Of a DNA stretch of 32,211 nt, positions 31,887-32,211 are shown piece after piece. The stretch comes from Anaerolineae bacterium (GTDB lineage: Bacteria; Chloroflexota; Anaerolineae; Anaerolineales; Villigracilaceae). The notes beneath the pieces are model-generated. The model saw nothing but the letters and a program-made list of their open reading frames with translations, was not told where the DNA came from and searched no databases. Positions within the stretch are counted from its first letter, which is position 1. Each line of letters starts with the position of its first letter. The position numbers and the translations under genes are program-made. The stretch is taken from NCBI GenBank assembly GCA_017303735.1, contig JAFLCF010000028.1, positions 1 through 32,211 of the forward strand. Direction: 5' to 3'.

Positions 31887-32211
<325 letters not shown>

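Overview
The window looks like a chromosomal segment of a Chloroflexota bacterium, most likely class Anaerolineae. This is inferred from moderate GC content, a CIRCE-controlled hrcA-grpE-dnaK-dnaJ cluster, receptor Ser/Thr kinases with Pro/Thr-rich linkers and WD40-like (PD40) ectodomains, many intergenic repeats, and the 5' part of a bacterial 16S rRNA gene at the right edge. The 16S fragment could settle the taxonomy, but it cannot be searched here.

Layout. Positions 1-2580 hold the last codons of an unknown gene and ATP-dependent protease Lon, closed by a strong terminator. Positions 2598-6810 form a forward run: an SDR oxidoreductase, an M24 Xaa-Pro-type peptidase, two GNAT-fold acyltransferases (the second AT-rich) and 3-methyladenine glycosylase Tag. 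Then come a PfkB sugar kinase and an M20 peptidase, ending at a shared terminator with a convergent minus-strand pair: a TgpA-like membrane transglutaminase and a GAF-PAS-class III nucleotide cyclase. Divergent from that pair are a PAP2 membrane phosphatase and a receptor Ser/Thr kinase with a TolB-like propeller.

Positions 16549-21707 are the heat-shock cluster, with a clear promoter and CIRCE operator. It is followed by a Nudix hydrolase, the FluC fluoride channel and the ribosomal protein L11 methyltransferase PrmA. Positions 23771-26716 carry a compact surface-signalling cluster: a lipoprotein, a membrane-anchored lamin-tail-domain protein and a second receptor kinase. The kinase ectodomain is clearly homologous to the lipoprotein. 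Next is dnaX-ebfC-recR (clamp loader and recombinational repair), then a convergent 6PGDH-like dehydrogenase and a GT1/GT28-type glycosyltransferase. The window closes with tandem rRNA promoters, a structured leader and the first ~328 nt of 16S rRNA.

The most unusual signal is not a gene. At least six short islands are built from 7-bp units with a conserved core. They lie hard against stop or start codons, several fold into perfect hairpins, and one 63-bp copy (nine units) sits in frame inside prmA. REP-like inverted elements and GC-rich palindromes occupy other gaps. A second genome-style signal is a set of genes whose ATG lies only 6-9 nt after a -10 box, suggesting leaderless transcripts.
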